Origin: Neobacillus niacini NBRC 15566 | GTDB taxonomy: Bacteria; Bacillota; Bacilli; Bacillales; Cytobacillaceae | NCBI RefSeq assembly: GCF_001591505.1 | Contig: NZ_BCVA01000003.1 | Location: forward strand, 186,001-250,000 | Direction: 5' to 3' | DNA length: 64,000 nt | Shown: positions 8,133 through 16,365 of the stretch, piece after piece | How positions within the stretch are numbered: position 1 is the first letter of the stretch | How the letters are laid out: the number at the start of each line of letters is the position of its first letter | Notes under the pieces: generated by a model | What the model saw: only the letters and a program-made list of their open reading frames with translations | What the model was told of the DNA's origin: nothing | The model's database searches: none | Program-made: the position numbers and the translations under genes

Positions 8133-10160
8133 CTAAGAATAAATAGCGTTAAATAAAATGTTAAATAAATGTTCCGGTTGACCCCTGTGGCAAATTTCCA
8201 AGCCAATTAATACCACATCACGGGATTTTTCCTTAATGATGACAGGATAACCCTTTGCATTTTCAAAATCTGACCAATTTCCTGCAATCAATGCGTTTTG
8301 GTCGCTTGAAATTCTCGCGATGACTTCCACGCCATCGGTATTCGAAAACCAAACAGGTCGATAGACAAACCCTATATCTTTAGATGAATAACCCATATTA
8401 ATAGGGTGGTCCAGATAATCGACATGAATGATAGCATTATTGTTCCTCTTACCGGTATTTATTGTACAATTTGTTAAATGAAAGATACTTTTTGTAATCT
8501 TGGCTGGCCCTGCTCCAATCGCTATGAATTTCCCTCCTTTTGATAGGAAATAATCAAGTGTTTTTTTACACCTTTTTTGTTGTTGTATCGATTCAAGTAC
8601 ATGTTTTTGATAAATTGGTTTAACCCTTTCTTTCGTATAAAACAAATACTCAAAACCATTGTAAATTAGTACATCGATATCTTCTAAAGATTGTTTATTG
8701 ATTAAACTTCTTGGATGAACCTCTTTTACCGTGAAACCGAGCTTATTTAAGCAGCTCTTAAGTCCTGCATGAGATTGCTTTCTATACAAACCGCCATCAT
8801 AAATTATTCCAATTCTTTTATCATGTGACGTCTTATTTTCTTGTGCAGGGAGGTCCTTATTAGAAATTTCTTTAGTTTCAGCAAGGAGTGTTGTTGAGGT
8901 TGTTATACTTTGAACTCCCCAAAAGAGAGGTAAACTCCATACACATATATCTGAAAATTTCCCCTTAGGTTCTATTTCTCCTTTCCAAAGCAGGTTATTG
9001 GCTAACACGGATTTTGCTTGGCCCATTCGTATCACAAATGATCCTTTAGGAACAAACCGTTCCTCGACGGTAGTGTCCTCTAGTGTAATATCTACTTTTA
9101 CACCGTTGTTGATAAGATGATTGACGAGTCTGTATACCTTGTGGGAAGTATTGTTTGATGCAGTGAAAATATAACAAGTTGGAAAAAAATTGTTTGGGTG
9201 ATTTGGGTGGTTTAAATGAATACCTCTTTGAAAAAAAAGCAGGTAGTCGGAAAGAAATTCTTGTTTATTATCCATTAGGAATTGACAAGCTCCCAAAATG
9301 GCTTCTAACATCCAAGGGATGCTATCGTTACCGCTGCTAGGTGCTTCAATCGTGCTTCCTATCGCGCCGTGTAAAATAGCATAACTTGACGTGCAAAATG
9401 GTGCATAATCATCCCACCCTGAAGATAGGTCTCTAAATGGGATACAAACTCCTTTCATATTTTTATATCTGTTGGAAAAAAAGTTATTTCGAGAAAACAA
9501 CAAATTGTTTTCCATTTTTTCAGCCATTGGTAATGCCCACTTAATGTAGAGGTCATATTCATAATGAGGGTTATGTGGTTGAGTACATGGTTCGATCAAT
9601 CCAATTTTATCCTTTAATTTCGAAACATACCCATGCAGGTCGAATAAAACAACGGGGTTACATGTCTTTATGAGGTTAACTATTGCTTTTGTTTCTGGTT
9701 GTGTTTGAAAAATAAAGTCCCTGTTTAAATCAAATCCGTTTTCATTATATCTTGTCCCTTTTTTAAGACCATCAGGGTTAGCCATCGGTACACAAATAAA
9801 AATAAAATGTTTCAATAATTCTTTTGCTGCCCCGCTCTCATTCTCCATTAAATAATTAACTAACTCTAGGACTACTTTTGCACCAACTGGTTCAGTACCG
9901 TGTATAGAAGCGTTAATAAGTATAGGTAATTTCATATCTTTATTGTTACTGGTACTTGGTGGATGTTTAGAAGTTATTTCTTTATATTGTTTTTCACAAT
10001 AGGAAATCCCATATTTCATTGGGTCTTCACTAATTACAATACACTCTATATCTTCTCCCAATACTGATTTTCCAATTGTCTCAATTAACATATGAGGGTT
10101 TTTTAAATCATTTTTTAACATCCTTTTAATTTTTTGAACTAAAGATATATGTTGAACCAT
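8133..10160 (-). CDS. M14-family zinc carboxypeptidase
   Basis: Metallo-carboxypeptidase of about 675 residues. Zinc ligands appear as HGTE (H87, E90) and LFDLHGY (H176). NENGFDLNRDF supplies the substrate-binding Asn/Arg (R147), and GSTIEAP carries the general-base Glu near 272. No signal peptide is visible. The C-terminal half (about 330-675) has no recognised domain but contains an IIYDGGLYRKQSH...DVLIYNGFE region resembling a class I glutamine-amidotransferase-like fold; this is tentative. The start is placed at the second ATG because GGGAGG lies 8 nt before it, whereas the first ATG overlaps the Shine-Dalgarno. Substrate unknown. Confidence 0.85.
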   Translation of the reverse strand: MVQHISLVQKIKRMLKNDLKNPHMLIETIGKSVLGEDIECIVISEDPMKYGISYCEKQYKEITSKHPPSTSNNKDMKLPILINASIHGTEPVGAKVVLELVNYLMENESGAAKELLKHFIFICVPMANPDGLKKGTRYNENGFDLNRDFIFQTQPETKAIVNLIKTCNPVVLFDLHGYVSKLKDKIGLIEPCTQPHNPHYEYDLYIKWALPMAEKMENNLLFSRNNFFSNRYKNMKGVCIPFRDLSSGWDDYAPFCTSSYAILHGAIGSTIEAPSSGNDSIPWMLEAILGACQFLMDNKQEFLSDYLLFFQRGIHLNHPNHPNNFFPTCYIFTASNNTSHKVYRLVNHLINNGVKVDITLEDTTVEERFVPKGSFVIRMGQAKSVLANNLLWKGEIEPKGKFSDICVWSLPLFWGVQSITTSTTLLAETKEISNKDLPAQENKTSHDKRIGIIYDGGLYRKQSHAGLKSCLNKLGFTVKEVHPRSLINKQSLEDIDVLIYNGFEYLFYTKERVKPIYQKHVLESIQQQKRCKKTLDYFLSKGGKFIAIGAGPAKITKSIFHLTNCTINTGKRNNNAIIHVDYLDHPINMGYSSKDIGFVYRPVWFSNTDGVEVIARISSDQNALIAGNWSDFENAKGYPVIIKEKSRDVVLIGLEICHRGQPEHLFNILFNAIYS

Positions 10161-10406
10161 GCCATTCCCTCCCATTTTCTGAGTTTCGAAGTAAGTTCCG
10201 CTTTGTTGTATTCATTGGTTTTCCTCGGCTGACCTTATAATATTTAATTCAACTGGAGTGAAAAAAGATATAGATAAATCAATCATTTTTAGGGTTTGGT
10301 ATTTTGAGAAAAAATACTAAAATAGATAGTAAGTTTGTTTGTATTTTAATAGGTTATAATCATTAGTATTAATATTGTGTGGAACATAGGTATGGAGGAA
10401 TGGTTT

Positions 10407-10901
10407 ATGACTGCGGTGAAGTCGGTTAAAATTGATGGTGAGGATATACATATTTTTAATAGTGCCATTTATATCTTTGAATCTACTTCGGGATATACAC
10501 TTGAATTGGATCTGATAGTTAGTGAAGTTACAGAAAGAAAATATAAGAAAGAGCAAAATTTAATTATTGAAATACAATTAGAAAGCGGCAGGAATATTGA
10601 TTCGATTATGTACGTAAAAACTTTGTCCGGAGGATTGCCACAGCTTAATTTGTATTGTGACCTGGACTCTATAGATGAATACGAAGAACTTGAAATCGTG
10701 AATGAAAATAGTTCATCGTTTCCAGATGCAGAATTAGGAATTACATTAGAAGAGATTAGAAGTGTAGAAATGCCGAATGAGAACATTAGCCTAAAATTAA
10801 ATCTTCCCATTGATCAGGTCGAATGGTTAAAAACGCAAAAAAAGGCTAATTTAAACGAAATATTTAGAGAGTTAATATCTGAACATTGGAATAAACAATA
10901 A
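10407..10901 (+). CDS. Hypothetical protein
   Basis: 164 residues, acidic, no membrane segments, not recognised. Predicted mixed beta then alpha structure; the last 35 residues (LPIDQVEWLKTQKKANLNEIFRE region) look like a helical tail resembling a ribbon-helix or clamp element, but no family can be named. The start is set at ATG 10407 because GGAGGAA lies 6 nt upstream; longer in-frame starts lack ribosome binding sites. Confidence 0.7.
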   Translation: MTAVKSVKIDGEDIHIFNSAIYIFESTSGYTLELDLIVSEVTERKYKKEQNLIIEIQLESGRNIDSIMYVKTLSGGLPQLNLYCDLDSIDEYEELEIVNENSSSFPDAELGITLEEIRSVEMPNENISLKLNLPIDQVEWLKTQKKANLNEIFRELISEHWNKQ

Positions 10902-10975
10902 ATGAAAGAGTAATAAAGGAGTATTCTCATGGAAAGTGGAATAATTATATATTATCGATTTATTTGGTTCTATGA

Positions 10976-11689
10976 ATGGATACTTATAAGAAGTGGGGTG
11001 GAACTCAATTGGTTGCAACTCCAAGACCAGCATCAACTGTTGTATTAATGGATGAATATTCTAGAGTGTACCTAACAAAACGACCAGTCACCATGAAGTT
11101 TATGGGCGGATTTCAAGTTTTCCCAGGAGGATCGGTAGAAAGTCATGATCACTTGGACGAAAATGACTATGTGAATATTGTTGAAGCACAACTTTCTATT
11201 AATCTTTCATACTATATTGCTGCAGCAAGAGAATTATTTGAAGAAGTGGGGATCTTAATGGGGAATACGATTGATGGTTTCCCGGTAATATTGCCAAAAG
11301 AAAAGGGAATGAAATATCGAAATGATCTTCAAAAAGGTGAAATCCCTTTTATTCGAGTATTAGAGCTAGAAAAGCTTTCTTTCAATCCTCTATGCTTAAG
11401 ATATTTCGGTCAAATTATTACACCTGAGATAAGTCCGATTCGTTTTGATACCCGCTTTTTTCTAGCAAAACTCCCACAAGGACAAACTCCAGAACCAGAC
11501 AGAAATGAAATTGATGGAGCGGTCTGGATTAAGCCGGAAGATGCATTAATTGCGTTTGAAAATAAACAAATTAAACTAGCACCACCAACTATTCTTACCC
11601 TTCGAGCTATCATAGATTATCAAATTAGTGGCGTCTTAGAGATGTCTGTAACAAGAGAGGATTTAATGAAATTGCTTAAGGATTTATAA
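10976..11689 (+). CDS. Nudix hydrolase (NUDT19/CoA-diphosphatase-like)
   Basis: 237-residue Nudix protein. FPGGSV (about 47-52) begins the Nudix box, and AARELFEEVGIL (about 80-91) completes it after an insertion, as in the NUDT7/NUDT19 group that cleaves CoA derivatives. PRPASTVVLM precedes the fold. The ATG at 10976 has no clear Shine-Dalgarno. A better one (AAAGGAG) upstream serves an ATG at 10930 in another frame. The product is therefore confident but the start is not. Confidence 0.8.
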   Translation: MDTYKKWGGTQLVATPRPASTVVLMDEYSRVYLTKRPVTMKFMGGFQVFPGGSVESHDHLDENDYVNIVEAQLSINLSYYIAAARELFEEVGILMGNTIDGFPVILPKEKGMKYRNDLQKGEIPFIRVLELEKLSFNPLCLRYFGQIITPEISPIRFDTRFFLAKLPQGQTPEPDRNEIDGAVWIKPEDALIAFENKQIKLAPPTILTLRAIIDYQISGVLEMSVTREDLMKLLKDL

Positions 11690-11712
11690 ACAAACAAAAG
11701 GGGATTGCCTCG

Positions 11713-12465
11713 ATGCAAATTACATTTGAGAATATTCATAAACATACTCATTTAATGATAGAAAACGATTTATACCAACACTACCACTTCCCTGAAATGT
11801 TATCCCGATATGATAGTAATTATATTGAATTTAAAGCCTTTCCTACGCTAGAGAATTTAAAAGAGGCAGAAGGTTATTTGAGAAATTTCCATCGAAAAAA
11901 TGGTCAGAAGCATGTGAAGTTTAAATTTCCTGCCAATGAAAAGGTACCAGCCGAGTTAGTGAATTACTTAAACCAGAAATATTATGATATTGGTTTTCTA
12001 GAATTATATGCTATCAATCCAAATCAATTTCCAGAGGTGAAGGATCACCCTGATATCGAGGTTCAAATTGTAACTGAACAAAATTTGAAAGCTTTTCTTG
12101 CTTTTCAGTATCAGCAAGATATCATGTTTGGCAGTAATTTTGCGAATCAAAAGGTAGTGTTGAATAGGAAAATTTTTGAGGAACCCAATTTCATGCAGCT
12201 GCTAGCTTTATATAAAGGAACGCCAGCAGGCGCAGTGGAAGTCATTATATCAGAAGAAACAGCTGAAATTGATAACTTAGGTGTGGATGAAGCTTTTCAG
12301 AGGAAGGGTATTGGGAGCAGAATACAGAAATTTGTGATGGATATCTTTCATGATAAGACAGTTATTTTAGTAGCAGATGGACAGGACACTCCAAAAGAAA
12401 TGTATAAGAGACAAAACTATCAATACCTTGGCTATCAATATTACACGCAAAAAGTTGAAGACTGA
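11713..12465 (+). CDS. GNAT family N-acetyltransferase
   Basis: 250 residues. The C-terminal half holds the acetyl-CoA-binding motif A as VDEAFQRKGIGSRIQKFV (about 194-211) after the beta strand AEIDNLGV, with the typical end KRQNYQYLGY. The N-terminal 110 residues are a degenerate GNAT-like or unassigned domain. It is 23 bp downstream of the Nudix gene and probably co-transcribed. Acceptor substrate unknown. Confidence 0.82.
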   Translation: MQITFENIHKHTHLMIENDLYQHYHFPEMLSRYDSNYIEFKAFPTLENLKEAEGYLRNFHRKNGQKHVKFKFPANEKVPAELVNYLNQKYYDIGFLELYAINPNQFPEVKDHPDIEVQIVTEQNLKAFLAFQYQQDIMFGSNFANQKVVLNRKIFEEPNFMQLLALYKGTPAGAVEVIISEETAEIDNLGVDEAFQRKGIGSRIQKFVMDIFHDKTVILVADGQDTPKEMYKRQNYQYLGYQYYTQKVED

Positions 12466-12472
12466 AAAAAGA

Positions 12473-12503
12473 AGAAGGACTGGAGAGTTATTCCAGTCCT
12501 TCT
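12473..12503. terminator. Bidirectional terminator, 12-bp stem
   Basis: AGAAGGACTGGA pairs perfectly with TCCAGTCCTTCT, with T-rich tails on both sides, between the convergent GNAT and NCS2 permease genes. Confidence 0.85.
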
Positions 12504-12507
12504 CCTT

Positions 12508-13851
12508 TTATGTTAATGATTCTTTATTTGCTGCAACTATTTTTTTTCGTTCTTTCGGAATGACGAGATTTAGAACGACTGTAGCTAATGCGCCAACTGC
12601 TGTACCAGAAGATAAAATGTAATTAGCAAAGTCTGGAACACTGTAAAGAATTTCTTTTGGAAGAACGATTGTACCGATGGTTAATAAAATCGGAACACCA
12701 ATTACCATCATATTACGATCATCAATCTCAACATGCTGAATAACCTTCAACCCATTCATAACAATGGCCACACAGACAACTCCGAAAATACCTTGGATAA
12801 CTGGTTGAGGAACACAGGTAATCACTGCTGATAATTTTGGAATTAACCCTAAAGCGATTAAGATAACCCCTGCACTAATGATTGCCATTCTGCTGGCAAC
12901 TCCAGTAATGGCGATGATACCAGCATTGGAAGAATAACCAGTCATTGGGGTACCGCCGAAAAGGGAACCTACGAAACAACCAAGTCCTTCACCGAGAGAA
13001 GCTCTGTTCAATCTTTTCTCATTTAATTCACTGCCCGTTACAGTTGATACGACAAACCAAGTACCTGTTGTTTCAATTAAAATAATTAAATAGATAAAGA
13101 CCATCGTTAGGATTGCTTGTAAATCAAATACAGGCTTTCCAAATGGGAAAAAACTTGGAAGTGAAAACCACGCTGCTTGTTTTACAGTAGAGAAATCGAC
13201 AGAACCAAATAATGAGGCAGTTAAAGTACCAACGGCAATGGCTAATATTACAGAAATGAGTCGGAAAAATGTTCCATACCCTTGCTTCTTACGACCTAAC
13301 AGGATACAAACTACTAAGACAGCGGCAGAAACAAATGCGATTACTACATTGTGGCCTACATTACCTGGTGCTGAATAAATGCTATTAAATGCAGAAGGCA
13401 TAAGAGATAATCCAACGATTACAATGACCGTTCCACCAACAAGCGGGGGAATAATTTTTTTTACGGCTTTTGCAAACCATTTTAATGGATAACCAAGGAT
13501 GGCTATTAATAAAGCCCCTGGAAGTAAGCTTCCTAATACTGCTCCCATTCCTAGCTTTCCACCAATCGCCGCCAATGCACCAATTGGTACATAAGATGGT
13601 CCTTGAACAACAGGTAATCTCAGACCGCCAATGGTCTGAATGAGAGTAGCAATCCCTGCAGCCAAAAAACACATTTGAATGAAAAAGGTAGTATTCATTG
13701 AATCTAACGCTAGTAAACCTGCAATAATGATGGGAGCGATATATAAGTCCATTGCAAGTACATGCTGCATTCCAAGAAGAAGTGCCTTCCCCCAGCCAAT
13801 CTTTTCATCTACTCCTACTGTAATGTTCGGATTTTGCTCATTTTGTGACAC
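12508..13851 (-). CDS. NCS2 family uracil/xanthine-type permease
   Basis: Integral membrane nucleobase symporter of the NCS2 family, about 447 residues with about a dozen hydrophobic segments. Signature regions: VVQGPSYVPIGAL near 80, FGSVDF, IETTGTW near 260 and the GGTPMTGYSSNAGII signature near 300. Such carriers import uracil, xanthine or urate with protons; the exact base is not evident. The GTG start at 13851 is chosen because AAAAAGGAG lies 9 nt upstream; the in-frame ATG at 13890 lacks a Shine-Dalgarno. It is divergent from a Rieske oxygenase gene. Confidence 0.87.
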   Translation of the reverse strand: MSQNEQNPNITVGVDEKIGWGKALLLGMQHVLAMDLYIAPIIIAGLLALDSMNTTFFIQMCFLAAGIATLIQTIGGLRLPVVQGPSYVPIGALAAIGGKLGMGAVLGSLLPGALLIAILGYPLKWFAKAVKKIIPPLVGGTVIVIVGLSLMPSAFNSIYSAPGNVGHNVVIAFVSAAVLVVCILLGRKKQGYGTFFRLISVILAIAVGTLTASLFGSVDFSTVKQAAWFSLPSFFPFGKPVFDLQAILTMVFIYLIILIETTGTWFVVSTVTGSELNEKRLNRASLGEGLGCFVGSLFGGTPMTGYSSNAGIIAITGVASRMAIISAGVILIALGLIPKLSAVITCVPQPVIQGIFGVVCVAIVMNGLKVIQHVEIDDRNMMVIGVPILLTIGTIVLPKEILYSVPDFANYILSSGTAVGALATVVLNLVIPKERKKIVAANKESLT

Positions 13852-14114
13852 AGTACCATTCTCCTTTTTTATTAATTCATGTAAAAACAATCTAGAAAAC
13901 TAATGAAAATCCTAGTAAAAAAGCGGTTGTATTGATTAAATACTGCATTGATAATAAAAACCATAGTTGAATTATAATGAAGGATTTGAAAATTGTAAAT
14001 ATATTTTTACGAATACTTTTTTATTAAAATATTATAATGTTCGTCTTTTGGTTGACTTTAAAAAATTTTCTTCATAGAATATACGTATATAGTTTAGTAG
14101 AAGGAGATATAAAG

Positions 14115-15092
14115 ATGATCATCAATGACACCGTTTTACGCAGTGATTGGATTGTTGCATGTAAGGTAGAGGACGTAAAGGAAGAACCAATACAGGCTGT
14201 AATCCTTGGTGAAAGGATTGTTCTTTTCAAAAATGAGCAAGGCATTCATGCGTTTAAGGATTTATGTATTCATCGGGGAGCCGCACTATCCTTAGGGTGT
14301 GTAAAAGACGGTAACCTCGTTTGTCCATATCATGGATGGGAATATAATTCAGCGGGGGCATGTACAAAAATTCCACAGCTTCCTGAAGGCCGCTCAATTC
14401 CATTAAAAGCAAAGGCGATAAAATATTCATGTAGAGCAGAGTATGGATTCGTTTGGGTAAACCTAGAAAATAACAACCCAGAATTCCCTGCATATCCTGA
14501 ATTTACGGATAGCAGCTATCGAAATGTTCTATGGGGACCGCAGGAAGTAAATGCGAACCCGCCACGAATTGTGGAGAACTTCCTTGATGTTAGCCATCTT
14601 TCATTTATTCATGAAGGTTTTCTAGGAGTAACGGAGCATCCTGAAATTGGCGATTACGATGTTCATACAGAAGGAAATCGAATTTACTCCGATGAAATTG
14701 CTATTTTTCAACCAGATCCAGATGGTACCGGAATCGCTAAGAATGTCTATTACACCTATGAAATCGTTCAGCCACTGTCCGTCCGATTCACGAAAAGAGA
14801 TCCTGATACAGACAATAAGATGACAATCATGCTAATCATCCAGCCAATCGCGGAAGGAAAATCTATTGCGTACGGAATTATGTCAGTAAACTATGAAACA
14901 GGTACAACCGACCAAGAAATGATAGATTTCCAAGATATGATCTTTGCTCAAGATAAACCTATTGTCGAAAACCAAAAACCCGAAGACCTGCCACTTGATC
15001 TGCAGGTAGAACTCTCATTGAGATGTGACCGAATGAGCATTGCCTATCGGAAATATTTAAAAAAACTTGGGGTTACTCTTGGTACAGAATAA
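14115..15092 (+). CDS. Rieske-type aromatic oxygenase, oxygenase component
   Basis: 325-residue Rieske non-heme iron oxygenase of the small VanA/PaO-like class. The Rieske 2Fe-2S ligands are CIH (C51, H53) and CPYH (C70, H73). The mononuclear-iron segment is ENFLDVSHLSFIH (D158, H161, H166). These enzymes demethylate or hydroxylate with electrons from a separate reductase, and no reductase is encoded nearby. The ATG follows GAAGGAG at 9 nt. Substrate unknown; the divergent nucleobase permease may be a functional hint. Confidence 0.88.
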   Translation: MIINDTVLRSDWIVACKVEDVKEEPIQAVILGERIVLFKNEQGIHAFKDLCIHRGAALSLGCVKDGNLVCPYHGWEYNSAGACTKIPQLPEGRSIPLKAKAIKYSCRAEYGFVWVNLENNNPEFPAYPEFTDSSYRNVLWGPQEVNANPPRIVENFLDVSHLSFIHEGFLGVTEHPEIGDYDVHTEGNRIYSDEIAIFQPDPDGTGIAKNVYYTYEIVQPLSVRFTKRDPDTDNKMTIMLIIQPIAEGKSIAYGIMSVNYETGTTDQEMIDFQDMIFAQDKPIVENQKPEDLPLDLQVELSLRCDRMSIAYRKYLKKLGVTLGTE

Positions 15093-15138
15093 TTATTTCT
15101 AAAAATGATAATTTTCGAGATTGAAAATAGTCAATTTA

Positions 15139-15170
15139 CCGCACCTTACTTTTGGGGTGCGGATTTTTCA
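15139..15170 (+). terminator. Rho-independent terminator after Rieske gene
   Basis: CCGCACC (15139-15145) pairs with GGTGCGG (15156-15162), followed by a T-run. Confidence 0.85.
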
Positions 15171-15210
15171 TGAATAGAGGAAAAAAAGTTTTCTGAATAG
15201 TTTTTATATA

Positions 15211-15239
15211 TTGACACATTAGTCATAAGTGACTACAAT
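15211..15239 (+). promoter_or_regulatory. SigA promoter with TetR operator-like palindrome in the spacer
   Basis: TTGACA and TACAAT are 17 bp apart, with AGTCA-TAAG-TGACT at 15221-15234 filling the spacer. The same arrangement precedes the second TetR gene, so autorepression is likely. The motif is seen; regulator binding is inferred. Confidence 0.7.
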
Positions 15240-15277
15240 TTTAGATATAGAAATCTGATTCTTATAGGAGAATTTGT

Positions 15278-15883
15278 ATGAAAGCTGATAATTATTCAAG
15301 AACAGACCGCCGAAAGGCATTAATAAGAGAGCAACTTGTTAGTGGTGCTTTGGAAGCATTTTCCGAAATGGGCTACATGAAAACCACTGTGAATGATATT
15401 ACTTCACGAGCAGATGTGGGTCATGGAACTTTTTATCACTATTTTAAAAATAAGCAGGATCTCCTAAGTAAATTGGTAGACGACTTGGCTGAGAAAGTGG
15501 ATGATTATGTCCAGCCAAAGAATATGCAATTATCTGTATATGAAAGAATGAAATATGAAGCACAAAGAATTTTGGAGTATTACGTAAATAACAGCAGCAT
15601 CCTAATGGCCTTGAAAGAAGCAATTATGGTAGATCGCCAATTTGAAGAGAAATGGCTGAAAATAAGCGAAAGCCTTTTTAAGCGAATTGAAAGGGACATC
15701 AAAGGCTCGATTAAAAAGGGATACTGTCATGACATTAATGTTGACGTAACAATTCGTGCCTTAACATGCATGTTTGAAGGCTATGGTCACCATTTAATGG
15801 CACAGCCAGTTACACCAGCGGAAATTCAAGAGGTTGCACAATCATTGACTGACTTATGCTATAAAGCAGTATTTAAGGAATAA
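15278..15883 (+). CDS. TetR family regulator (copy 1)
   Basis: 201 residues with an N-terminal helix-turn-helix (about 33-55, VNDITSRADVGHGTFYHYF) and an all-helical ligand domain ending about residue 195. By eye roughly two-thirds identical to the TetR gene at 20112, including the strongly conserved KWLKISE...RIERDIKGS and FEGYGHHLM segments. It heads the acyl-CoA catabolic locus, where TetR proteins of the FadR/PaaR type typically respond to an acyl-CoA. Its promoter carries a palindrome overlapping the -35/-10 spacer. Confidence 0.88.
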   Translation: MKADNYSRTDRRKALIREQLVSGALEAFSEMGYMKTTVNDITSRADVGHGTFYHYFKNKQDLLSKLVDDLAEKVDDYVQPKNMQLSVYERMKYEAQRILEYYVNNSSILMALKEAIMVDRQFEEKWLKISESLFKRIERDIKGSIKKGYCHDINVDVTIRALTCMFEGYGHHLMAQPVTPAEIQEVAQSLTDLCYKAVFKE

Positions 15884-15904
15884 CTGGGTCATCATCTATA
15901 CCTG

Positions 15905-15939
15905 AATAAGCAGCAAAATAATTCATTTTGTTGCTTATT
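15905..15939 (+). terminator. Terminator after tetR1
   Basis: AATAAGCAGCAAAAT pairs with ATTTTGTTGCTTATT across a 5-nt loop, with one G-T wobble. Confidence 0.75.
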
Positions 15940-16007
15940 ACTTATGACACTGTGCTAGATCAAATTTTTTTACTTAATATGTATGCGCTTTCTAATATGT
16001 TTTTTTC

Positions 16008-16063
16008 AAGAATCAAATAAACTTTTATGATGTAATGCTTCGTTAAAAGTTTATTTGATTCTT
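16008..16063. repeat. 19-bp perfect inverted repeat
   Basis: Arms 16008-16026 and 16045-16063 are fully complementary around an 18-nt loop. T-runs flank both sides, so it can terminate in both directions. It sits second in line after the tetR1 terminator, which leaves its job unclear. Confidence 0.8.
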
Positions 16064-16075
16064 TTTAATAAAAAA

Positions 16076-16107
16076 TGACTACTTCGTCATTTGTGATTTT
16101 ATGGTCA
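16076..16107. promoter_or_regulatory. Cluster of TetR operator-like half-sites
   Basis: GTCATTTGTGA at 16086-16096 matches the GTCATNNGTGA core seen in both tetR promoters, and further TGAC/GTCA half-sites flank it. Placed upstream of the first ligase gene, it is a candidate operator of the same regulators. Confidence 0.45.
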
Positions 16108-16365
16108 TTTTTGAAGTGCTAAAGGAAAATAACCCGAACTTGACGAACATTTAAGGAGGTGAATTCCGAAAAGTTAACTTTCATATCTTACCTCGGAAAA
16201 GCAGGCAAATTTTTTCACATACAGGACTTCGAACCAAGCAAAGTACTTACATTCTTAAAAGTTAAAAGGATGACTTTGGGGAAACAAAAGATTGTTTTTT
16301 ATGCACCTTTAGATTCTACAGGAGTTATAGAGTCTTACTAAATGGATGCAAAGGGAGAGATTAAT

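Larger units (their letters stand above)
15884..16365 (+). other. Intergenic region between tetR1 and ligase 1
   Basis: 482 bp without a supportable gene. It holds a terminator (15905-15939), a 19-bp perfect inverted repeat (16008-16063) and a cluster of GTCA/TGAC half-sites (16076-16107). The 60-codon GTG reading frame at 16159 has its Shine-Dalgarno directly on the start codon and no recognisable content, so it is not called. Confidence 0.7.

Noticed and set aside
13385-13672. 95-codon frame rich in Cys, Trp and His
   Set aside because: Same-strand out-of-frame shadow of the NCS2 permease.
13852-14036. Purine riboswitch upstream of the NCS2 permease
   Set aside because: The upstream sequence on the minus strand shows no conserved purine-aptamer core; only AT-rich DNA is seen.
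16159-16341. 60-codon GTG reading frame upstream of ligase 1
   Set aside because: The Shine-Dalgarno touches the start codon, composition is not protein-like, and the region carries operator-like sites instead.
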